This document shows positions 7,867 to 15,090 of a stretch of 64,000 bases of DNA, one piece after another. The DNA lies in the NCBI RefSeq assembly GCF_040544485.1, contig NZ_JBDZDV010000005.1, forward strand, positions 124,001-188,000, read 5' to 3'. A program made the translations under genes and the position numbers. The stretch is from Lacicoccus halitifaciens (GTDB lineage Bacteria > Bacillota > Bacilli > Staphylococcales > Salinicoccaceae). The notes beneath the pieces were generated by a model that was not told the DNA's origin, ran no database searches, and saw only the letters and a program-made list of their open reading frames with translations. Numbering within the stretch: position 1 is the first letter of the stretch; each line of letters starts with the position of its first letter.

Positions 7867-8643
7867 TTACGAAAACGTAACTTTCACTTCACCCAGGCCG
7901 TCAAAGGTGGCTTTGAATGTATCTCCGCTTCTGACATCCTCCGCCTTGGTCAATGCTCCGGCGAGGATGACTTCACCGGCTTTCAGTGAAATGCCGTATT
8001 GATGGAGGGCTTCGGCCAGCCAGACGACGGCTTTGAGTGGATTGCCAAGTACAGCGGACCCTTGCCCTTCGTTGATTTTCTCGCCGTTCTTAAAGACTTC
8101 CATCCTGACCGATGGGAGGGCGATGTCGGCAAGCGGCACGCGTGTGTTCCCGAGTACCGCTCCGGCGGATGAGCCGTTGTCCGCTACGGTATCTTCGAAC
8201 TTGATCTTCCAGTCACGGATGCGGCTGTCGATGATTTCTGCCGCAGGCACCGCGAATTCGATGGCTTCTGCCACATTTTCTACAGTGACGTCTGCACCGT
8301 TGATGTCCTGCTTCAATATGAAGGCGATCTCGAACTCCACCCTCGGTGCGATGAAACGTCCTGCATCAACCGGTGTGTCCTCGCTGAAGATCATGTCTTC
8401 AAGGATATGACCGTAGTCCGGCCGGTCGACGCCGAGCATCTCCTGCATGGCTTTGCTCGTGAGGCCGATCTTCTTGCCTGCGACTCGTGTGCCGTCGGCA
8501 AACCTTCTTTCAACATACTGAAGCTGGGTCTCATAGGCCTCATCCACTGTAATGCCTGGATGGCTTTCCGTGATCGGCGGGATGGGCTTCAAAGTCTTTT
8601 CCGCTTCATAAATCTCTTCTCCCAACAGTTTGGTTATGACCAT
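7867..8643 (-). CDS. 2-hydroxypenta-2,4-dienoate hydratase (2-keto-4-pentenoate hydratase family)
   Basis: Hydrates 2-hydroxypenta-2,4-dienoate-type dienoates to 4-hydroxy-2-oxoacids in the lower meta-cleavage pathway. The 258-residue length and the sequence fit the fumarylacetoacetate hydrolase superfamily, DmpE/MhpD/HsaE branch. Visible features are GKKIGLTSKAMQ, PRVEFEIAFIL with metal-binding acidic residues, AAEIIDSRIRDWK, ADNGSSAGAVLG and the C-terminal GEVILAGALTKAEDVRSGD. AGGAGA stands 8-9 nt before the ATG. It is the last gene of the aromatic operon, 11 nt after the preceding stop. The hydratase and decarboxylase of this family are paralogues; hydratase is preferred because a C-C hydrolase is present in the operon. 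Substrate side chain is unknown. No aldolase or acylating aldehyde dehydrogenase follows. Confidence 0.88.
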   Translation of the reverse strand: MVITKLLGEEIYEAEKTLKPIPPITESHPGITVDEAYETQLQYVERRFADGTRVAGKKIGLTSKAMQEMLGVDRPDYGHILEDMIFSEDTPVDAGRFIAPRVEFEIAFILKQDINGADVTVENVAEAIEFAVPAAEIIDSRIRDWKIKFEDTVADNGSSAGAVLGNTRVPLADIALPSVRMEVFKNGEKINEGQGSAVLGNPLKAVVWLAEALHQYGISLKAGEVILAGALTKAEDVRSGDTFKATFDGLGEVKVTFS

Positions 8644-8654
8644 TTCATCGTCTC

Positions 8655-9482
8655 CTATTGTGCCACAAGCTGATAACGGGAATATGTCGCAACCCGCCTC
8701 TTCCAGGTGATGGCAATTTCATTATGATCGATTTCATCCAGCAGGCACCGCCTGGTGAATGAAATCTTCTGGACTCTGTTGTCTACATGGATTTGGGTAT
8801 CATACTGTCTCGTCCCTGTATCGATGATGACATCGTAAACGCCGTCCTGCGGCAGCATATAATACGGTTTTAAGGACAGATGCCCTCCCGAAATCACGGC
8901 GCACGTGCGGTATTTCCTCCCCGTCAGCGCCTCGGTCTCGGATATCCGGCCGTTCAATATGGCACTCCGTATGCGGGTCGAGCTGATCTTCTCACCACGG
9001 TAAGTCACTTTTTCAACCTTTGATGCAGTGATTTCACCGCCGGAGTCTGCTGTAAGGCTGTCGATCGTACCTTCTCCCCTGAATCCGTAGGAAAAGTCAT
9101 AGCCTGCCACGGCATGGATGGTGCCCATGCGCTTCAAATAAGTATCAACGTATTCTTCCTTCAAAAGGGAGGCGAATGCCTTCGTGAACTTCACGATATA
9201 GAAGCGGTCGACACCGAAAGCTTCAAGTGCGCGTGCTTTCTCCTCAAGCGGCATAAGATAATCCACCGTGATCCTGCCGTTCGACAGGACCGTCTTCGGG
9301 TGTGGAAAAAAGCTCATCACATCGAATGCGGCACCTTCCTTTTCTGCGATAAGACCCGCCGTCTGCAGGACTTTCTGATGCCCCTTATGCACACCGTCGA
9401 AAAATCCGAGCGCGATGACGTTCCTCCGCGATCTGCACTGCCACTCTTTGAGGTTCTTATCATCCAGCCATATGATTTCCAT
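8655..9482 (-). CDS. RibF-like FMN adenylyltransferase (FAD synthetase) in an aromatic operon
   Basis: Resembles the N-terminal FMN adenylyltransferase half of bifunctional RibF: ALGFFDGVHKGHQKVL carries the HxGH-type nucleotidyltransferase motif, VAGYDFSYGFRGEGT the second block, and SSTRIR the ISSTxIR motif. After about residue 190 the riboflavin-kinase half is poorly conserved: the GxxxxPTAN kinase signature is not visible and the total is 275 residues against about 310 for RibF. It therefore probably makes FAD from FMN but may not phosphorylate riboflavin. It sits between the hydratase and flavin reductase genes, in one operon with a flavin-dependent monooxygenase, so I infer it boosts local flavin supply. 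It could still be a full RibF paralogue with a diverged kinase domain. The start ATG follows GGAGGG. Confidence 0.82.
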   Translation of the reverse strand: MEIIWLDDKNLKEWQCRSRRNVIALGFFDGVHKGHQKVLQTAGLIAEKEGAAFDVMSFFPHPKTVLSNGRITVDYLMPLEEKARALEAFGVDRFYIVKFTKAFASLLKEEYVDTYLKRMGTIHAVAGYDFSYGFRGEGTIDSLTADSGGEITASKVEKVTYRGEKISSTRIRSAILNGRISETEALTGRKYRTCAVISGGHLSLKPYYMLPQDGVYDVIIDTGTRQYDTQIHVDNRVQKISFTRRCLLDEIDHNEIAITWKRRVATYSRYQLVAQ

Positions 9483-9515
9483 ACTATCCCTCCCTTTTGA
9501 TGGATTGGAATACTT

Positions 9516-9998
9516 TTATTTGCTCAAAACTTCCTCAGGCGCTTCCAGCCTGCGGTATTTACCGCAGTTGAAGATGAGCGGATCGCCGTCTTCAAGGGCG
9601 AGCTTCTCCACCTTGCCGACGAAAAGGACATGATCCCCTTCGACATGCTCATTGTAGACTTCACATGAGAGCTGGCATAATGCATCTTTCACCACCGGTG
9701 TTTCACCGAGCCGGTCAAATTCAAACTTATCCTCGAACTGCTTCTGTCCGGCGAAGCGCATGGACTCGTCCTGCTGCTCGCAGGAGAGCACATTCACAGA
9801 AAATCTGCCGCTCTGCCGGATGCGTTCCAGCATCTTTGCCTTGTCCCCGATTGAAATTACAATCAGTTTGGGATCGAGGGAGACGGACATGAACGCATTC
9901 GCGGTCATGCCGTACACCTCTCCTCCCACTTCCGTCGCAATGACATTGACGCCTGTTGCAAACTTGCCCATCGCATTCCTGAACTGACGATCATCCAT
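9516..9998 (-). CDS. Flavin reductase component of a two-component monooxygenase (HpaC/HsaB type)
   Basis: NAD(P)H-dependent FMN/FAD reductase that feeds reduced flavin to the oxygenase encoded two genes upstream. The 160-residue length fits the HpaC-like flavin reductase domain. Visible family features are the N-terminal FRNAMGKFATGVNVIAT, GMTANAFMSVSLDPKLIVISI (flavin-binding strand-turn) and the C-terminal GDHVLFVGKVEKL followed by GDPLIFNCGKYRRL. AAGGGGATG precedes the ATG at 9998. It lies between the extradiol dioxygenase and the adenylyltransferase-like gene, a context that supports a dedicated reductase. Confidence 0.92.
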   Translation of the reverse strand: MDDRQFRNAMGKFATGVNVIATEVGGEVYGMTANAFMSVSLDPKLIVISIGDKAKMLERIRQSGRFSVNVLSCEQQDESMRFAGQKQFEDKFEFDRLGETPVVKDALCQLSCEVYNEHVEGDHVLFVGKVEKLALEDGDPLIFNCGKYRRLEAPEEVLSK

Positions 9999-10014
9999 AG
10001 TGGTTCATCCCCTT

Positions 10015-11019
10015 CTAAACTTTTTTAGCGCTTTTCAGCGGTTCTCCCGCCGGTATCGTCTTTCTGTCCTGCTCACTCAATCCTGCCTGCTCTCCCCAGA
10101 ATGTGAATCCGACAGCCATTTCTTCGGCTTTCCATTCGACCGGCTCCCAGTCAGGTTCGAAGATCAGATAGCCGTTTGAGAACAGCTCCAGACGGACACC
10201 GCTGCCCGGGTCTATGACATATAAGTACATCGCCTGGGAAATCCCGTGCTTGCCGGGTCCGGTGAAGGTGATGCCGTTTTCTGCAAGGATGTCCGCCGCA
10301 CGCAGAATGTCCTGGGCATTGTCAGACCAGTATGACAGATGATGTATTTCATGAGATGTTGGCAGTTCAGGCTGTGCCATCACTGCGATATCGTGTACAA
10401 GATTCGTGACACTGAGCCATGCCGCCCCGACTTTATCATCCGGCGTCTTCAAGTACTCGCGCATCTTGAAGCCGAGTTTTTCCTGCAGGAAATCGAGGAG
10501 CACTGCGGGATCCGTGTTCGTCCCTATATTGACATGGTCGATGCGCCGCGGCGAGATTCCTTTGCGCCAGGCTTTATATGTCTGGTTCTTCAGGACCGAT
10601 TTGCGTTTTGGATCCGCTGCCGGCGGCTTTTCCATATCGAAATAAATTTCGAAATTATGCCCTGAAGGCAGCTGGAATCGGATGGCATCCCCCTGGCCCG
10701 CTTCCGTTCCGGCCTTCACTTCCTGAACTTCCACATCCGCCTTGCGGAGCAGGACCGCGAAGTTCCTGACATCTTCACGCCGTTTCGCTTTCCACGCGAT
10801 ATGATGCACACGTGCAACAGGTCCTTCCTGGATTGATAATGTATGATGTTCAAAATCGCCCCATGCGCGCAGGTAATGTACGCCGTCTTTTGTCGTAGTC
10901 TTCTCAAGTCCGACGACTTCTTCGAAGAACCATAATGATTTCTCAAGATCCGTCGTCTCCAGTGCCACATGTCCAAGTTTTGCAATTTCAGGTAAAAGTT
11001 CATATCTTATATTTTCCAT
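10015..11019 (-). CDS. Extradiol ring-cleavage dioxygenase (vicinal oxygen chelate, catechol 2,3-dioxygenase type)
   Basis: Opens a catechol ring next to the two hydroxyls (meta-cleavage) using non-haem Fe(II). The 334-residue protein has two VOC modules (about 12-130 and 158-290). The C-terminal module carries the 2-His-1-carboxylate ligands: His162 in RRIDHVNIG, His226 or His227 in HEIHHLSYW, and Glu278 in GVRLELFSNGY. This arrangement matches type I extradiol enzymes such as XylE, BphC and HsaC. A tail rich in Trp and Glu follows (290-334). It is downstream of the monooxygenase and upstream of the flavin reductase, with 17-nt gaps. The natural catechol is unknown; the hydrolase in the operon suggests a 3-substituted catechol. 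Confidence 0.92.
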   Translation of the reverse strand: MENIRYELLPEIAKLGHVALETTDLEKSLWFFEEVVGLEKTTTKDGVHYLRAWGDFEHHTLSIQEGPVARVHHIAWKAKRREDVRNFAVLLRKADVEVQEVKAGTEAGQGDAIRFQLPSGHNFEIYFDMEKPPAADPKRKSVLKNQTYKAWRKGISPRRIDHVNIGTNTDPAVLLDFLQEKLGFKMREYLKTPDDKVGAAWLSVTNLVHDIAVMAQPELPTSHEIHHLSYWSDNAQDILRAADILAENGITFTGPGKHGISQAMYLYVIDPGSGVRLELFSNGYLIFEPDWEPVEWKAEEMAVGFTFWGEQAGLSEQDRKTIPAGEPLKSAKKV

Positions 11020-11035
11020 TATTATATCCCCTTTA

Positions 11036-12202
11036 TTATCCCATTGTCATGGGTTGTATACCGAACAAAGCTTTCCCGTAACTGTCGATGCCGTCTTCAT
11101 ATAATGAAGTGACATGGGTGCTGATTGCCATCAGGTCCCTTGTCATGATCTCGATCGGCTGCCCCTTCGCCAGCGCACTCGCTCCGAGCGTCGATACCGC
11201 ACGGTTGGCGATTTCCAGGCAGTACTTGACGATTTGCACCCGTATGCCGTTGTATTCTGCGAGACTGTACTGGCCTTCATCGCTTTCAAGCATTTCGAGG
11301 TATTCGTTCATCAGACCTCTCGCCGCTTTCAGCTTCAAGGTCATTTCTGCAGCCACACGCTGGCTTTTCGCTGACTCACCTTCATTTGTGCCATCAAAAC
11401 GCACGCGTTTTTTGGTGCGGGCGATGAATTCTTCGATCACACGTTCCGCCGCCCCAATGCTCATCGCCGGGAAGCCGACGAAAAATGCAGGGAAAAATGA
11501 TACGTTGTAATAAAGGTAGTCTTCATCGATTTCAAGCTTGTACGGTTTGCGGTTGATCATCATTTCATTGAAGGAGATGACCATATCATCCGGCACGAAC
11601 AGATTCTTTGCGACGACGGTATTGCTGCCGGACCCCCTGAGACCGAGCGGATTCCAGTTTTCAATCACTTCAAGGTCTGAGACGCGCATGCACAATCCGA
11701 GACGGTCCGGCCGCTCCGCACCTTCCTCCAGGTAATCCGCACCGACAGAAACCCATTCAGAATAATTGATACCGCTTACAAAATTCCATTTGCCGTTGAG
11801 TATGAAGCCGCCCTCCACTTTTTCGAGTTTGCCTACGGGTGCGAAAATATCAGCAAGCAGCCCGCCGTCTTCATATATTTCATCCATCCGGTGTTTCGGC
11901 AGAAATGCGACCCATGAATTATGCAGTCCATAGAAATACGTCAGCCAGGCGGCGGAAAGATTATGATAACCGACTGTCCTCACGATATCCGTAAAAGTCC
12001 TGAAGTCTATCTGCGGATATCCATACTCTTTCGGGATGATGAGGCGGTTCAGTCCCCCCTCAACGATCGCATCCACGACATTCTTTGATACAGTGGCATT
12101 TTCATCCGCTTCAACTGCCTCCCGCTCCGCGATGATGCCCACCTTTTTGGCACTTTCAATCAATTCGCTGTAAATTTTTTCATCTGAAATGTTCGCTTTC
12201 AT
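11036..12202 (-). CDS. Flavin-dependent aromatic monooxygenase, acyl-CoA dehydrogenase fold (HsaA/HpaH-like)
   Basis: Oxygenase component of a two-component hydroxylase that probably converts a phenol to a catechol with reduced flavin and oxygen. The 388-residue protein has the acyl-CoA dehydrogenase fold: N-terminal helical domain (about 5-120), beta domain with GGFILNGKWNFVSGINYSEW and NPLGLRGSGSNTV (about 130-210), and C-terminal four-helix domain. A true acyl-CoA dehydrogenase is less likely because the gene is co-operonic with a flavin reductase and a ring-cleavage dioxygenase. Length and layout resemble HsaA, C2-HpaH and related group D monooxygenases. AAGGGGGGATG lies before the start. 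The exact phenolic substrate cannot be deduced. Confidence 0.88.
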   Translation of the reverse strand: MKANISDEKIYSELIESAKKVGIIAEREAVEADENATVSKNVVDAIVEGGLNRLIIPKEYGYPQIDFRTFTDIVRTVGYHNLSAAWLTYFYGLHNSWVAFLPKHRMDEIYEDGGLLADIFAPVGKLEKVEGGFILNGKWNFVSGINYSEWVSVGADYLEEGAERPDRLGLCMRVSDLEVIENWNPLGLRGSGSNTVVAKNLFVPDDMVISFNEMMINRKPYKLEIDEDYLYYNVSFFPAFFVGFPAMSIGAAERVIEEFIARTKKRVRFDGTNEGESAKSQRVAAEMTLKLKAARGLMNEYLEMLESDEGQYSLAEYNGIRVQIVKYCLEIANRAVSTLGASALAKGQPIEIMTRDLMAISTHVTSLYEDGIDSYGKALFGIQPMTMG

Positions 12203-12223
12203 ATTCCCATCCCCCCTTAAAGC

Positions 12224-13084
12224 TTAATTTGAAAGCACTTTCGCTTCATCTGCCAAAAACTGATCGGTCAACTCCAGGAACCGCTCGGCTTTCTCGATCT
12301 GTGCCCAGTGACCGCACTGTTTCAAGATGACCAGTTCCGAGTTTGGTATATGCTTCAGAAGGCTCTGGCTGCTGTCGACCGGTACGAACTGATCTTCATA
12401 TCCGTGGATCATGAGCGTCTTCTGCTTGATGCGTCTCAGCGCACTCGGCGGGATCAGCAGCTCCATCGGATTTTTCGGAAAGAGCGTCGGGTAGAGTTCC
12501 TTCATGCCGGGACGCATCAGGTTTTCATAGCGTGTCTGGACGATGCTTTCAATATCATCACCGAGGATGCTCTCATCATATACAAACCATTTCATCAGGT
12601 TCCTGAGAGACTCTATGGACGGATCATTGAAGAACCCGGTCATTCTTACGATTTCAGGTGTCGGACCCGGAGTCTTTCCTCCGCCGCTGCCCATCAGCAC
12701 CAATTTATCGACTTTGGACTCGTCGTACATGATCGCATGCATGGAAATGATGCCGCCCATTGAATTTCCAACAAAATGCGCTTTTTCAATACCATGGTGC
12801 TCCATGATCGCAAATACCTGTTTGACCCTCAATGTCGTCCATTCCCAAAATGTCAGATCTGTATTTTCCGGTATTTCAGTGTTGCCGAAACCTACAAAAT
12901 CCGGAGCGAACACCTCATACTTTTCCCCCATCACTTTCAGCACCTTATTCCAGTTCGAAAGGCCGTTTGCTCCGGGACCGGAACCGTGCAGGAAGAAAAT
13001 CGCCTCATCCTGTCCTTCACCGCCGTGGGCATAAACCGTGTTGAATCCTTCTGTCATCAAATTTTTAACTTCGAATGTTGCCAT
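12224..13084 (-). CDS. Meta-cleavage product C-C hydrolase (alpha/beta hydrolase, BphD/HsaD/TodF type)
   Basis: Hydrolyses the ring-opened 2-hydroxy-6-oxo-dienoate to a carboxylic acid and 2-hydroxypenta-2,4-dienoate. The 286-residue alpha/beta hydrolase shows the oxyanion segment HGSGPGANG (33-41), nucleophile elbow GNSMGG with Ser108, acid Asp231 in HGYEDQFVP, and His259 in CGHWAQIE. The GSGPGA and GHW(A/x)Q signatures are characteristic of meta-cleavage hydrolases. It is the first gene of the six-gene operon and faces the divergent regulator gene across 170 bp. A hydrolase instead of a dehydrogenase branch implies that the cleavage product is a ketone, therefore a C3-substituted catechol. 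Confidence 0.92.
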   Translation of the reverse strand: MATFEVKNLMTEGFNTVYAHGGEGQDEAIFFLHGSGPGANGLSNWNKVLKVMGEKYEVFAPDFVGFGNTEIPENTDLTFWEWTTLRVKQVFAIMEHHGIEKAHFVGNSMGGIISMHAIMYDESKVDKLVLMGSGGGKTPGPTPEIVRMTGFFNDPSIESLRNLMKWFVYDESILGDDIESIVQTRYENLMRPGMKELYPTLFPKNPMELLIPPSALRRIKQKTLMIHGYEDQFVPVDSSQSLLKHIPNSELVILKQCGHWAQIEKAERFLELTDQFLADEAKVLSN

Positions 13085-13254
13085 TGCTGAATCCCCCTTT
13101 GTTTTTTGCTACAACCTCATGGTACTGTATAATAATTTTATATATAATATCGATTTTTATTGTAATTCATCAAATTCACAGTATAATTTATTGAAAATTC
13201 AAATAATCAGTACGATGTGATATCATCATATCAATAAATACAGGAGGTCATTTA
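13085..13254. promoter_or_regulatory. Divergent promoter region between the aromatic operon and its regulator
   Basis: AT-rich 170 bp with several overlapping TATAAT-like boxes (for example TGTATAAT at 13125-13132). I see no GG-N10-GC element of a sigma-54 promoter, which matters because the regulator's sensor domain comes from sigma-54 activators. Exact operators were not identified. Confidence 0.5.
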
Positions 13255-15051
13255 ATGAACCAATCTCAACTCAGGGACTTGAAAACCAACGACCTGGTCG
13301 TCACCTCATCGACATTCGGTCTGATGCGGAAGGTGCTGATTGAACACCTCGGCCAGCAGAAGGCGAAACGCTTCCTGCTCCGTTTCGGCAAGGATCTCGG
13401 CATCGAAAAGGCAAAGGAAATGCTCTCCGGTCCAGACGACCTTGAAACACTGATCGATGAAATCCAAAGCATTCACGCAGGGCTCGGCCATGTATCGGGG
13501 CTCAGACGCAAAGGCGCTCTTGAGTACAGGGATAACCGCCTTCATTTCAAAGATCTTGGCGGCGTCTGGTATGATTCATTCGAAGTGAAGATGCAGCTTG
13601 AAAGTTTCGGCCTCTCCGATGAATGTTCCTGTTATATTTTAAGCGGATTTGCGAGCGGTATGATGACGATGCTGTGCGGGGAGGAAATATTCGTCAAGGA
13701 AGTGACGTGCTGTGCACGGGGGGATGCGCAATGTGCCTTCGAAGTCCAGACAAGGGAACACTGGGAAGCGCTTCACGGTGAAATCCTGCCGATTTACGAT
13801 GAACGCACATTCGTCGATGAACTCGAAGGGACGTACGACCAGCTGCTGGAGAAGACACGGCTGCTCGATAAAGTCTCTGATTTCCACAACCGCATCACTG
13901 AAAGCATCGCACAGCAAAAAGATCTGCCGCATCTCTTGAAGATCACTGCAGATCTCCTGGAGACCGGTGCCTTCATCACAGATACAGAGGGGAATATACT
14001 GTTCCGGGAAGGTGTGGATGAGCCGCTGCCTGATTTAGAAGCAGTCTTCAGCAGCCATGCATTCGATTCTCTCGGCACCGGCAAACACGAAATTGAAAAC
14101 GGTTGCATGATGACATCCCCGATTCTGCTCAATGAGCGTGTTGAAGGATACTGCTGCCTGTTGTATGACGCACCTTCAGCCGTCCCTTTGAATGATCACC
14201 TGTTTCTGGAACGGCTGGCCGTTGCGGCGAGCCTGTGTTTCCTCAATGAAAAAGTGAGCTTTGAAACGACTGAGAGGCTGAAAATCAACTTCCTCGACCG
14301 CATGGTCCACAGCCGGTTTGAGAACAAGACAGAACTTGCCCTGCATGCAAGTTACCTGAACCCGAAGATCCTTCCGCCCTTCCGTATGATTTCCATCAAG
14401 CCGCTGCATGCATGCCAGCCCGACGTGCTGACAGACCATTATCATATACTCATATCCATTGCCAAATCGTTGAAGTTATACAATCTGAACGGCCTGCTCA
14501 CCCAAAAGGGTGACAATATACTTATGTTCCTTTACGGCTACAAAGATGAAGCACATACTTTCAAAGTATTCGAATCCATCATGGAGAAGCTGTCGAAAGA
14601 CCTCCCTCCTTTCCGTTTCAAGGCAGGCGTCAGTAAAGCATTCACTGATCTGGAGCAGCTCTCAGGAAGTGTCACTGAAGCGGAACAGGCGGCGAATTTC
14701 CCGAAAGATTCGATGCTCGTGCACTATGAAGATCTCGGCATTCTCGGCAGCCTCCTTGAAAATATAAACCCCGGAGTGATTGAAGGCATCGCCACACGGG
14801 AGCTGAAATCACTGCTTGAACCAAGTGATAAGAACAGGGAACTGCTCCACACGTTATATGTATTCCTTAAAAATAATCAGAAGCTGGAAAAGACGATGAA
14901 GGACCTCGCTTTGTCCATCGGCGGCATTCAATACCGCATCGGGAAAATTGAAAAGATGCTCGATAAGGATTTGAAGGATTCCACGACGACCGCCCATCTC
15001 CTCCTGATGATTGAAACGTTGATACTGACCGGCACTTTATCTTTCGAATGA
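13255..15051 (+). CDS. Phenol-sensing regulator: XylR_N/V4R sensor fused to a PucR-type helix-turn-helix domain
   Basis: Predicted activator of the divergent aromatic operon. Residues about 15-165 look like the XylR_N plus V4R sensor of DmpR, XylR and MopR: LKTNDLVVTSSTFGLMRKVL, then YDSFEVKM, GFASGMM and TCCARGDAQC. Cys126, Cys152 and Cys160 have the spacing of the three zinc-ligand cysteines in MopR as I remember them, and Trp105 falls at the position of a phenol-contacting Trp. The fourth ligand (Glu) would fall at Gly103, so zinc binding is unproven. Residues about 195-330 look GAF-like. The C-terminus (about 530-590) is a PucR/CdaR-type helix-turn-helix (LALSIGGIQYRIGKIEKML). There is no AAA+ sigma-54 domain. 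GGAGGT precedes the ATG. Confidence 0.85.
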   Translation: MNQSQLRDLKTNDLVVTSSTFGLMRKVLIEHLGQQKAKRFLLRFGKDLGIEKAKEMLSGPDDLETLIDEIQSIHAGLGHVSGLRRKGALEYRDNRLHFKDLGGVWYDSFEVKMQLESFGLSDECSCYILSGFASGMMTMLCGEEIFVKEVTCCARGDAQCAFEVQTREHWEALHGEILPIYDERTFVDELEGTYDQLLEKTRLLDKVSDFHNRITESIAQQKDLPHLLKITADLLETGAFITDTEGNILFREGVDEPLPDLEAVFSSHAFDSLGTGKHEIENGCMMTSPILLNERVEGYCCLLYDAPSAVPLNDHLFLERLAVAASLCFLNEKVSFETTERLKINFLDRMVHSRFENKTELALHASYLNPKILPPFRMISIKPLHACQPDVLTDHYHILISIAKSLKLYNLNGLLTQKGDNILMFLYGYKDEAHTFKVFESIMEKLSKDLPPFRFKAGVSKAFTDLEQLSGSVTEAEQAANFPKDSMLVHYEDLGILGSLLENINPGVIEGIATRELKSLLEPSDKNRELLHTLYVFLKNNQKLEKTMKDLALSIGGIQYRIGKIEKMLDKDLKDSTTTAHLLLMIETLILTGTLSFE

Positions 15052-15090
15052 AAAAACCGCGGGTTCCCTGATGGGAAACCCGCGGTTTTT
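15051..15090. terminator. Convergent bidirectional terminator
   Basis: CCGCGGGTTTCCC-type stem (left arm 15057-15068, right arm 15073-15085) with A and T runs on both sides. It separates the regulator from the convergent rocB. Confidence 0.93.

Noticed and set aside
13085..13254. Sigma-54 promoter for the aromatic operon
   Set aside because: The regulator's sensor suggested it, but no GG-N10-GC element is seen and the regulator has no AAA+ domain.
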